DNA of 64,000 bases from Gavia stellata (Eukaryota; Chordata; Aves; Gaviiformes; Gaviidae). Under the pieces are notes generated by a model, which was given only the letters and a program-made list of their open reading frames with translations, was not told the DNA's origin and did not search any database. Of the stretch, positions 13,013 through 22,339 are shown piece by piece. The position numbers and the translations under genes are program-made. Position 1 is the stretch's first letter, and each line of letters begins with the position of its first letter. The stretch is taken from NCBI RefSeq assembly GCF_030936135.1, contig NC_082608.1, forward strand, positions 7,783,035-7,847,034. The letters are read 5' to 3'.

Positions 13013-13559
13013 TGCAGTGATGTAGCGGAAATGTATCTTGATTATAGCAGTGTTATAGGAAACATTTTTTACTATATGTCCAGTCTGTGGTGGTAGTCTG
13101 GAGTCATACAGTAGGAGGGAACTGTAAACCTTTATTATGACATTAATAAACCCAATAGTTTCTGTCAAACCTTAAGAAGCCAGAAAATCACCACTAAACA
13201 CCCATTCAAATGCGATGCTGCGTTAAGAAAAATCTTCACAGTTCTACACTGAATTCACTTGATCGAATGACAAACTCATTCTTGAGTTGTTTGTGTTTCT
13301 TTTGGTGTGGGGGAAAAGAAAGAAAGGAAAAGAGGCAGATGTTTTCTAGGTGACGATCATTAGCAGGAAAGGGGTGCCTTCATACAGCCCCCTGCACCCC
13401 TCTGCCTGATCCGAGCCTGCGCAGGCCGGGAGCCCTGCACCCTTCCTGCTGCCTGGGGGCCTGGCCCGGCGACCAGATCGGGATTCTTCTGCCAGCACTG
13501 CTTTCACAGTACCTGCAAATAAACCCCCGGATTCCTCCCGTTAGAGACACCTTCTCTTT

Positions 13560-13760
13560 TGCCGTCGGGATGTACAATCGCCCGGGCTCTCAAGATGGCA
13601 TAGGCCCATCACGTGCGGGGCAGAGGATGCGTGGAGACGCGGTGGTTCCCCGCGCGCTGGTCAGGGTACAGTAGATGAAGTGCTGCGAGCGCTGTGTTCC
13701 TACAAAGCAGTGAAGGCTGCGTGAAACGAACAAGCCCCGTCTAAGCGGGAGAAGAAAGTC
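13560..13760. promoter_or_regulatory. Promoter-like motif cluster upstream of CpG island 2
   Basis: A YY1-like CAAGATGGC at 13591-13599 is followed by a USF-type TCACGTG (CACGTG at 13610-13615), within a CpG-enriched shoulder. The pair suggests a separate or upstream transcription start about 1.9 kb before the ZNF423 start codon. No exon was recognised. Confidence 0.35.
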
Positions 13761-13969
13761 ACCGAGTGTTTATCTTGAGCAGTTTCATTCATAACTTGGC
13801 ACCGAGTGCTCCGTGGGATAAGAAGTTTAAAACACTTCGGATTTTTCTAGAAGAAGCCTTCCCAGCGGAGAGGCGCAGGCGACTCCAGCTCCTGCTAAAT
13901 TTAACACGTTGGGAAAGGCAAAGTAAATAAATCTTCCCTTCCAGCTCTCCAGAAGCAGCCGAGCGGCGC

Positions 13970-14005
13970 GGGGGGGGGTGTGTGTTTAACACCCCCCCCC
14001 CCCCC
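13970..14005. repeat. G9/C14 inverted repeat (hairpin)
   Basis: Nine G followed by TGT (13970-13981) are exactly complementary to ACA followed by nine C (13989-14000), with a 7-nt loop GTGTTTA. The C run continues to 14005. It lies at the upstream edge of the ZNF423 island. It could extrude as a hairpin or form quadruplex/i-motif structures; length may be unreliable. Confidence 0.85.
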
Positions 14006-14136
14006 AACTTTTCCCGCGGCCGCTGAGCCGTTCGCATTCGGGGGAGATTTCGCCGCCCCCCCGGTGCAGATCAAAGGCAACTCGAGCCGCCGCCGCGGGG
14101 GGCTGCGCGCTGCGGGACCGGCCGCGGAGCCACCGC

Positions 14137-14203
14137 CGGCCGGGCCGGGCCGGGCCGGGCGGGGCGGGGGGGCGGCTCCGCGCCGCTCCGCGCCGCTCCG
14201 CGC
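14137..14203. repeat. GC-rich short tandem repeats with GC boxes
   Basis: A GGCCG-type pentamer array (about 14137-14160) runs into GGGGCGGGG GC boxes and then a 10-bp repeat CTCCGCGCCG (14176-14185, 14186-14195 and a partial third copy). These are likely Sp/KLF-binding promoter DNA with replication-slippage repeats. Confidence 0.75.
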
Positions 14204-14532
14204 GGCGGCGGCGAGTCCGGTCCGCGGCGGCGGTCCGCGTTTTGCGGGCGGCCGCTGTATTTCCCGGGCCGTCCATGGCTCGGTGCTGTTGGCTCTCTCT
14301 CCGTCTGATCGGCGCAGGCTGCGCGGGGCTCCCTACGGGATCAGAGCGCTCCCCCGCCGGGACTCCACTCCTCACATCCTCCTGCTGGGACTCAGCTACA
14401 TTTCCAGCCAAGCCTGGCTTTATTATGTGTGTCTGCACTGCAGCCCCAGCAGCAAGATCAGGAGGAGGAAAAGGAGCCAGGACAAAGAAAAGAGAGGGAG
14501 GCTGGCGAGAGCTAAAGAAAATAAAAACCCAG

Positions 14533-14557
14533 GGCAGCAGCGGCAGCAGCGGCAGCA
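14533..14557. repeat. GGCAGCAGC repeat
   Basis: A short CAG/CGG-type array (GGCAGCAGC repeated) lies in the CpG island upstream of the likely transcription start. The frames that translate it are not supported as coding. Confidence 0.7.
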
Positions 14558-14640
14558 ATGAAGGCAGGAGCGGTGCCACCTTCCAGCGAATAACCCATGG
14601 AGGCAGCTAGCGGCCCCGGCATCGATGCAAAGAAGCACTT

Positions 14641-14646
14641 ACCTTG
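14641..14646 (-). other. Strong minus-strand splice donor in the CpG island
   Basis: Read on the minus strand the sequence is CAAG|GTAAGTGC, a near-consensus 5' splice site whose exon would end at 14643. It lies inside the ZNF423 CpG island and upstream of the likely sense start, the usual place for the first exon of a divergent antisense non-coding RNA. No partner acceptor was identified. The motif is seen; the transcript is inferred. Confidence 0.4.
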
Positions 14647-14790
14647 TTCCGCGAAGTGCGTGCGTGCAGGGGAAGGCGGCGGCGAGCGCGGCCGGCCGCG
14701 GGGAGCCCACCCGCCCGCCCGCCCAGCTCCGCGCCGCGCACGGCCGGCCGCGCCGCGCCGGGGACACGGGGCGGCCGCCCCTCGGCCAGC

Positions 14791-14800
14791 ATAAAAAAGG
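14791..14800 (+). promoter_or_regulatory. ZNF423: TATA-like element upstream of ZNF423 leader
   Basis: ATAAAAAAGG stands out in otherwise GC-rich DNA. If used, transcription would begin about 25-30 bp downstream, near 14820-14830, giving a leader of about 700 nt. CpG-island promoters often do without TATA, so this is only suggestive. Confidence 0.35.
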
Positions 14801-14820
14801 ACTCGTCGCCCTCCCCGGCC

Positions 14821-15527
14821 AGCGGCGGGGGCGAGGAAGGGAGAGGCAGCCGGGGGCGAGCGGGCAGAGAGGGAGGGAGGGGGCCGAGCGCGGCCGGGGG
14901 AGGATTTAGGAAAATCGCAACAAGGTCGCACCCCCGGAGCGCCCCGGATTGCCGGGGCCGGTGCTCCGCGTGGCTTTAGACACTTCATTCTCCCCGCGCG
15001 CCCTCCCCCACTCCAAACCCAGGGACCCCGCGCAGGGCTCTGCTTTTTTTTTTTTTTCCCTTTTTTTTTTTTTTTTAATTATTATTCCGAAAGTGCGAGC
15101 CGGACTGAGAGCCGCAGGGCGCCTGCAAACTTTAAAGAGAACAAAAAGGCGGGTGGGGGCGCGGGCCGGGCTCGATTTGCGTCGGTAGTATTTGCACATC
15201 CAAGGGGGGGAAGGAAGGAAAAAAAAAAAAAAAACAAAACACAAAGGAAAAAATATTGCAACTGTTGCGCCTGTGATTTTATTTTTTTTTTTTTTTTTTT
15301 CCCCGGGGGGAAGGTGCCCGAGGGGGTGGAAAGAGGAGTTGAACTTGCCGCATTGCAACAGGCAAAAGAAGTGAGAAAATCAAATAATCGATCCCTCTGC
15401 TGCTGCCGCCGCTTCGCCTCGCAAAGTTTGGAGGTGGGGGGGGGGAGAGAGAGAAAGCAGGGAGAGGAAAGGAAGGCAGGGACGGGAGGAAGACGAGGAG
15501 GAGGAGGACGAGCCACGGCGCCCGGAC
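14821..15527 (+). other. ZNF423: Probable ZNF423 5' leader (upstream edge uncertain)
   Basis: No ATG occurs on the + strand between 14628 and 15527, so the ZNF423 ATG at 15528 would be the first in any transcript starting in that interval. The leader holds T14 (15044-15057), T16 (15061-15076), A16 (15219-15234) and T19 (15282-15300) tracts, a G-rich purine stretch (about 15430-15485) and a GAG-rich stretch just before the start codon. The A16 and T19 tracts could pair in the RNA with a loop of about 47 nt. The leader may be spliced; no clear internal intron was seen. Confidence 0.5.
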
Positions 15528-15567
15528 ATGTCCAGGAGGAAGCAAGCCAAGCCCCGCTCGGTGAAAG
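15528..15567 (+). CDS. ZNF423: ZNF423 coding exon 1 (NuRD-recruiting N-terminus)
   Basis: This exon encodes MSRRKQAKPRSVK and one further base (G), ending at AAAG|GTAAGG, a phase-1 donor. The peptide is the FOG-repression-type motif found at the N-terminus of FOG1/2, SALL proteins, ZNF521 and long ZNF423 isoforms; in that family it binds the RBBP4/7 part of NuRD and so brings a histone-deacetylase co-repressor to target genes. ZNF423 itself is a nuclear protein with about 30 C2H2 fingers that works with SMAD1/4 in BMP signalling and with EBF factors, in cerebellar and adipocyte development. The start is fixed by the absence of upstream ATGs for 900 bp (Kozak: G at -3, T at +4). The lone G plus TT from exon 2 restores the valine codon, so the join is exact. 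ZNF521 has almost the same first residues, but exon 2 decides for ZNF423. Confidence 0.93.
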
Positions 15568-15650
15568 GTAAGGCATCCTCCGCCGGCCCCCGCCGCCGCC
15601 GCCGCCCGGCCCCGGGCAGCCGCCGCCACCGCCTCCGCCGCCGCGACGCG

Positions 15651-15660
15651 GCCAATCAGG
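15651..15660 (+). promoter_or_regulatory. CCAAT box (NF-Y type) just inside intron 1
   Basis: GCCAATCAGG, in the context CGGCCAATCAGGG, matches the NF-Y consensus. It lies 84 bp downstream of the exon 1 donor, so it is downstream of the coding start. It could serve an additional downstream start or the reverse orientation. Confidence 0.45.
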
Positions 15661-15733
15661 GCCAGGTCCCGGCTTGGCGGGGATTGCAAATCCCCCCCCC
15701 GGTACGGGCCGGTGATGGCGGAGCCCCCCCACC

Positions 15734-15819
15734 CCCGAAACGGACGGCGGGCGGGCGGGCTCCCCACGCGGGGCGGATGCCCCGCGTGGGGAGCCCGCCC
15801 GCCCGCCGTCCGTTCCGGG
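15734..15819. repeat. Near-perfect GC-rich palindrome, 36-41 bp arms
   Basis: The left arm 15739-15774 is exactly the reverse complement of the right arm 15779-15814, separated by GGAT. Allowing one mismatch (15738 against 15815), the match extends to 15734-15774 and 15779-15819. The arms are very GC-rich, with GGGC-type repeats. Such DNA would form a stable hairpin in single-stranded DNA or in the pre-mRNA 170-250 nt after the exon 1 donor. It may be real or a fold-back/assembly artefact. Confidence 0.95.
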
Positions 15820-18800
15820 AGGGTGTGTGTGCGTGGGGGGGTACCGCGGTGCCGGCCGAGACTCGCTGGCGACACGTGTCGCGATAATTGATGAAAGAAG
15901 CCGGTAGCATCGTCGAGGCGGGGAGGGAGGAAAGTTTCGCGGTGATGCTCGGGTGCGGTGGCGCATCAGCGGGCTGGGGAGGGGAGGAACGGAGCCCACT
16001 CGTGTTTTAGCCGGTTAGCTTGAAATTAATGTTTCTTTATGATTGGGAATAGTAGCGCCGTCTGTTTCCTCCCGCTATCCAATGCGCGTAAGGGTGGTGA
16101 AAGAAGGGGAGAATTAAAACCGATTTGATAGATACAGGTTGAAAACTTGCTTGGGCTTGAAGAAACAATAGCCCAATGTAGTAAGAGCTGCATTAATAAA
16201 GGTTAAACATTAAACTTCGCGTGTTCTTCACCATCCACAGCGAAGGGGTGTTTAAAAACTCCTGTTTACCTCCATAAGAAAACAGCTGCTGGCAAAACGC
16301 AAAGGGAGGGCCGGGACCAGCCCCACGCCGTATTGCACGCCTTGCCAGCTTTTTGACTTTTAAGTGAATTGGTGCGAGAGGGGAAGGCGTGATTTCCAAA
16401 GCCTTTCGCTCCCAGCCACGAGGAGGTTAGCTGATGTTGGGTAAGGTTTTATTGTCCTCTGCACAAAGCAGAAGTCGCAAACTCAGTGGTCTGAGGGCTT
16501 TGTTGTAGAAGCACAAAAGGATCATAACTTCGGATGCCCAAAAGATGAAACAAAAAGTCTAAAGTGTTTGTAATTAAATAACGTGCGGGTGGACGAAAGT
16601 AGCATGCAGTTAATCGACCAGCTAAAGAACGAATCAAAACCCCATCCAGGGCCGTTTTATATTACTTGTGATTTATCCACTGTTTAACAGATGATTGCAA
16701 TGTAAGTTGTACGTGCATCAGATGTTTATGAAGTTTTGTAAAGTCAGTCCTTCATCTTTATACAAAACCCTTAATCATTTTTCCCCCAGAATAACAGTAC
16801 CTTTTAGCATTGTGCTGTGGGGCAGGTTTGCAGCGTGGCGTTGTGACCCTCCACAATCCCGGACAATCTCTGCTAAAGGAGCTACTTCAGTAATTGGTAG
16901 ATGAATGTTACAGTCCGTGGGCGGAAGAAAGGGCAGAGCTAGAGCTATTTCTAGGGGATGCTCTGAAATGTGTTGTTTGAAACTAAAAGGATCGCAGTTT
17001 GAGAACAGTGGTGCAGGCCTCAGGTCGTGACTTCCCTCGGGTGAGGGGATCACGTTTAGTGGCCAGGCCTCTGGAGTTTAAAATATTTTTCTGTGCTAAA
17101 GTGTCACATTTAACGTTCAGGAAATAGTTCTATGTCAGTGAAAACCGTGTTTGCTCTAGAAGCTCAGTTAGTAAACATTGACATCTCGTGCCATAATAAC
17201 GTTAGATATTTACTGTTTATTAGTTATTTGTTTTCTAGCTCATTACTTTTTAGGTGGCAGTATCTCTCGCAAGGGGGTGATACTTTATAATGAAATTTTG
17301 ACCCTAATTCTAATACAGAACTGATCACTATTTACAAGAGCATTTTTATGAATCGAAGCAGGTAACTTACTGGCAAGTCATAGCTAAGAAACATTATCCC
17401 TGTAATGTAGAAATGTCTAGAAGGTCTTTGCAACAGTGAGCTGGGTGAAGCCCTGTTTTTAAAGATTCTAAATATTTCTGTAGTCTCTAGGCACAAAAAA
17501 TGTGTTTTCAGCTTCAGCATAAACTGGCTGTAAATTACAGGTCTTAGTATGAGCTGAGTAACAGGGAGTCTAAGGAATGAGCTGGATCTGGGTGAAATTT
17601 TGGATAATAGGAGGCAACTCATACGTGTATGTAGGATAAAGAATTTCTTCCTTTCCTTATATTCATCCATATCATCTGCTTTTAAAAAAGTCCGTCATAT
17701 ACATTTTGTGGTCTAGGGAGCTAGCAACCCAGTAGATTGCCACAGTACACGTTTCCATGGAAATAATTGAGATGTAATAAATAAAGGCACTCTGAGGTCA
17801 CAGGTTTCCCAATTCAACTGAGAAGAAAACAAGCATAAATTATGTGGATATATGTGTAGTGTTTAGGACTTAAAATAATTTACCATTTTTCTCTTCTCCG
17901 TATATTTATTTCACTTTGTATAGCAGCTTTGCTATTTATTAACTACTACTGAGATTTGTGCATCCTTTTTCATTCAGAAAGACTATGCACTAAAATAGAA
18001 TCAGTGTGTGCCGGTGATGAAAGGGATTATTCTGCATGCAAAAAGCAAGTTGACTGCACGTTAACTGGGAGCAATGCTGTCTGACATTAAAGAAGCGACC
18101 GACTTTGACGGAAGTATCAAATGTTGGCAGCTCTTAGATGCCCGTTATCTAAAATGAAGTGATTGCAAACCAAACCTGGATGCCAGCAAAGCTGCAGGTC
18201 ATGTGGCCCCTGTGCTGTATTCTCAGGTCTCAGGTTTAGCCTGGCAGAAACTTGCAGTAATTCCTGCAGCTGTAACTCCAGCAGTAGCTGACGTGGGATT
18301 TATGATTTGCAGTACAATACACTGATTTTTTTTGACTGTTAGTTTGTGCAAACTTGAAGATATTAGCCTCATAGCTGGTGGTTGGGGACAAAGTTCTACC
18401 TGGCTTAAAGGAAGATTGTTTCAGATCGATGAGGATGGAGTAAAAGTAGGAGGGTCTTTGTTGGTTTACAAAATAAACGCTTCAGTGACAGTGTGGTGGT
18501 AGCAGTGATGGAGGAAACCACTGTTCTGAAGCTTTACTTCACATCACAGACGAAGCCCATGAAAGTGATTTTCCTCGGCACAGACCCTTCTTTTGCCCTG
18601 CTGCCAGTAACCTCATCTGCCGAGGGCTTTATCCGTTGTCTGTAAGGAAGAATTGTAGCTTACTCAGCGTCATTAAAACCACGTGGTCTTGAACCCCAGA
18701 ACCATAACACAGTTGTGAACATCAAAACACACTGTCTGTCCCCTGTTACAAGTGATGGGGAGCGATGTCAAAACCAATGTCCTTAAAAGTCTGCTCTGTG

Positions 18801-19369
18801 CTGCCAGCTCCGGGGAGCGACTGGCACCCAGGCCGCTGTGGGGGCTAGGGAAGGCAGGCGTTCATCATTCCTGTTGATTAAACCATAGCTTCTCATGCTA
18901 CAACTGGGGGCCTTTGGAAGCTGTTCCGTCAAGTGAAGTGCTGAGATGCTGGTAACAGGAACTCGTAGGTTTCCAGTCCCATGTAATTGTAATTGAGGAA
19001 TTACTCGACTGCAGTTTGTGGGGACTGGGCTCGCGTTGGCACAGGGTTTTAAGCATCAGATGCACTTTGGTTGCTGAATTTGACAGTTCTGCAAATTGCT
19101 GTCAGCTTGCAAGGGTATTTTGTGCATAAACGTGCTAGTCAGTAATCAAACTGTTTTGCAAAAGAATGCACTAATTAAGTCTAGATTTGTTATCCTACTT
19201 GAAGTTGTAGAATTGCTGTCATATTTTTTTGCTTTCAGTTGGCAAAAAATGCTGATAGAAACTTTTGATTCACACCCTACCTGCCTCATTTGTGTCAGTC
19301 AGGAAGAGAAAAGGGGGGTTGCTAGCTAGTTCGTTATCTGCAAAGTAAATAAAAATACTTCAACCATTT
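15820..19369 (+). other. Intron 1, first part: nothing else recognised
   Basis: The CpG island fades out by about 16000. The rest is ordinary intronic DNA with AT-rich patches (for example 17060-17350 and 17690-18000). No exon, transposon or tandem array was recognised. Confidence 0.5.
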
Positions 19370-20000
19370 GCTGAGTTCCAATTAGTTGATTGCTATGAAT
19401 GATCTTCTTTAAAGGAATGCTGTTTTACCTATCTGCTCATACAAAGGTTTGATTTTGAATGTCTTGTGAAAAGGATTCTCTTTGTCTTGATTGATGTCAA
19501 GAATAAAAGCGTGATGGTAATATCCCTTTGAAAGCTATTGTATTGTCAGCTCTGGCTGACAGCAGGAGGCCCTCCTAGTGCTATAGATTAGCGCTGTGAA
19601 AACACTGACATTTTCTTTGTTATATTGCTGTTGTTCTGCTTGCAAAGTCAATTATACAATGTCGGAGCTCAGTTACAGAGTTGACTGTGGAAGTAACAAT
19701 GTCTTTCATACTTGTCTTAAAGATATAATTTTCCTTTTTTCCCAGTTGATAGAGAAGAACCTGAAGGTACTGGAACAGTACATTCTACAAATTAAATTTT
19801 GACAAGTATAATCATAATTGCCAAATACAAGAGACTTGTGCGATTATCCTTTAATTTTACAGTTCATTCAAGGTTCGGTGGAATTTTATTGATACAGTGA
19901 AAGCAGCAGCTAAAATTGATAAAACTCATATCAAATAAGATTACGCTCTTGATTGTTCTTTATCAAGTGTAGCTTTTGGGGGATTAGGAATAATTGGAGA
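19370..20000. promoter_or_regulatory. Candidate conserved non-coding element in intron 1
   Basis: AT-rich, CpG-poor unique DNA with many homeodomain- and SOX-like words (AATTAGTTGATTG, TTTGTCTTGATTGAT, AAAATTGATAAAA) and no coding potential. The texture matches deeply conserved intronic enhancers of developmental regulators. Conservation cannot be verified here. Confidence 0.3.
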
Positions 20001-20949
20001 TGTTGGTGTTTCATTGTGGGGCTGGTGCCCTGAGAGCGTTTGAATCCATGCAGTATACCGAGCACTGCCTTTGGGGATTAGCCTGCAGTTTTTAATTTTT
20101 GCCTGTGTATTTTGCTACAAGCCTAGCAGTGTTCTCCCCTGAACTCCGCAAGTCCCATTTTCCTGCCTTTCCCTCCCTCCGGTGTGCTTTCCTGGGCGGG
20201 ATCTGGGTGGTTTAACTGATTGAAACTCCTGCCTGTGTGCAAACACCTTTTAATTGTGGCCTGCTCCCATTGGTCTCGGGGAGTATAACGAATAAACGTG
20301 GCCAAAAACTGAAAAGAGTGGGAAGGGTAACACAAAAGGTTTAAAAATGAACAGAGAGAAAATAGAAATATAGTATTTCTGATGGTGCTACATCTAAAGC
20401 CATTGAGGAAGAACAACTATCATGTAACGGTAGCAGCTCTCAGAGAACGCCTCCTGGTTTTTTCTTCAAAACTGTGTACCATCAGTGCAAGTTAAAGAAC
20501 ATCATTCACTGCTGAATTACTTCAGATGACACGTGCAAAAAAATAATCAGAGAGCTCTTGTTAGGATGTTAATTGTAGGATTTCTAAATTACTATTATAA
20601 ACTAATAGAGTAACAAAAGATTCCACAGTTACCAGTAATTTGTCAGGATTTATTTTGTTTTTCTTCAATAATTGAAAATTAATGTCTTGAAGTGAAAGCA
20701 GATGTTCATGCCATCCTCTGAATTGGATATAAAAATGATGTTTTGTAGATGCGTTAAGCTTGTGTAAATACAAATTGTCTTATCATAGATGGGGCTTTGG
20801 CTTGGTTTTAGCTATTGTTTGGTGCCAAATTAACTTCTAGGTTAAACCTGGGTAAGTGGTTTCAGCCTGGTTAAATTAACCAAGCCAAGTGCTTGGGGTG
20901 GCACCCAGTGATCAGTTATTATAGTAAATGTTTTAAAAAACCTATCTCA

Positions 20950-21435
20950 CCTGCTGGCTCTGTGAATGACGATACTGTCTCATACTGTAGAATAAATATT
21001 TACTTCTATTTTGATAAATGCATTCTTAATTCTTTACTCGGTTATTTTTACTGAACTAGTTAATTTATATCTTCCCTCCCAATTCCAATTTATGAATCAG
21101 TTTTAGTTCATTACAACATTTGAAAAATGCAAACCACATCTTTCAAAAAAAAGAAATAATCTCTTGGTCTCATGAGTTAGCCTGCAAACCTCTAAAAGAT
21201 AATAAATTTCTTCATGTATTATAATATTCTCTTAAACAAAAGATTATTAATTACCCACAATAATTGAACTGTCTTATAAAAATGCCTACATCAACCCCTC
21301 ATCACTCCATCACTATTCTCCTTAAATGCCTCTGAAAAAGGATGGCTATTATGTTCCCTTGTATCCAAGTAAATGCGCTGGAGTAATGAAATACTAATAA
21401 TATAAAACCTATTACAGACTCCTGCTAAATCTTGA
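20950..21435. promoter_or_regulatory. Candidate conserved non-coding element in intron 1
   Basis: An A/T-rich block with TAAT-core words (GATTATTAATTACCC near 21242, AATAATTGAAC near 21259), few CpG and no repeat signature. It reads like an enhancer but is unverified. Confidence 0.25.
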
Positions 21436-22099
21436 CTGACAAATGGTGCTGGAGGGGAGGGTCTGGTTTTGGTGCGTGCATTGGTGGACGCGGATTCGGA
21501 GGGTGCAGGTGGGAGCTGGAACCAAGTGAGGACCAGCTCCGAGCTCTCTGTAGCGTGCATTTATTCAACATACTTTTAGAGCCCAGAAGTAGATTCTTGG
21601 TGCATTTTCTTTCCTGATCTCCATTAGTAAATGGAAAGAAGCTGGTTCCTTGTTCTCTTAGACAAATAAGGTGATGCGAGTTTTAAGTACTACATCTTTT
21701 TGACAACACCTAGCTGTATATATATGGGCAGCAGTGAATTATGGTGGTTTATCGGAGGATATTCTAGGGAGCAGAAGGATGTGCAGAGACTAAATGGTCT
21801 CTTGTGACGTTCCCAGCTACAGAAGGCTCGAGCTTCGACCTCTTGCAATGGTTTGTTTTCTAAAATACAAACAAAGGGACCCGATGGGGTTGGAAACTGG
21901 GTGATGCCTTTTGGAACAGGCTCACAAATCTCTTTGCAGTACAGTGAATTGGTGTATGGCATTAGCTTTCCACTGTATGACTTATTTCGGATAGCACTGC
22001 AATACCCATCTGAACCTGGGGATAAGTAGCTTCATTATATTGTTTGCATTTGCTTAGAAAGAAAACCTTTTCCTTTCTAGCCACAGATTAGGCAACAGA

Positions 22100-22335
22100 A
22101 AGACCAGTTTGCAGAGCTTGTAAATGCCACTTGTTAATCACATGCAGTACAATTATTAATTTTATTTTCTTTTCCCCCTTGGATTTATTAAGTCAACTTT
22201 TTAGCTTTTTATGTAATTGAAATTTGACCTTTTGTTACCTGGGCATGAATTATTTTTGAAATGTTGTCATTACCCGCCCTGCTGTGAGGTTTATCTCTTC
22301 TGTTCATCCTAATTAAATAAAACATACTGTTGTTC
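22100..22335. promoter_or_regulatory. Candidate conserved non-coding element in intron 1
   Basis: A compact AT-rich block with TAAT/ATTA motifs (CTTGTTAATCACATGC, ATTATTAATTTTA, CCTAATTAAATAA) and no coding frame. It is similar in style to the block at 19370-20000. Enhancer role is an inference from composition only. Confidence 0.3.
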
Positions 22336-22339
22336 GCCC

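Larger units (their letters stand above)
13940..15830. promoter_or_regulatory. ZNF423: CpG island 2, ZNF423 promoter and first-exon island
   Basis: This very GC- and CpG-rich island spans the upstream region, 5' leader, exon 1 and first bases of intron 1 of ZNF423. It contains GC-box clusters (GGGCGGGG at about 14160-14167), a TATA-like ATAAAAAAG at 14791-14799, an NF-Y type CCAAT site just inside intron 1 and several repeats listed separately. CpG-island promoters usually have dispersed starts and often fire in both directions; a good minus-strand splice donor at 14641 fits that. Exact start sites cannot be read from sequence. Confidence 0.85.

Noticed and set aside
13980..15000. Long frames on both strands within the ZNF423 CpG island
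   Set aside because: They are Arg/Pro/Gly/Ala-rich composition artefacts, and the only recognisable coding sequence of the island starts at 15528.
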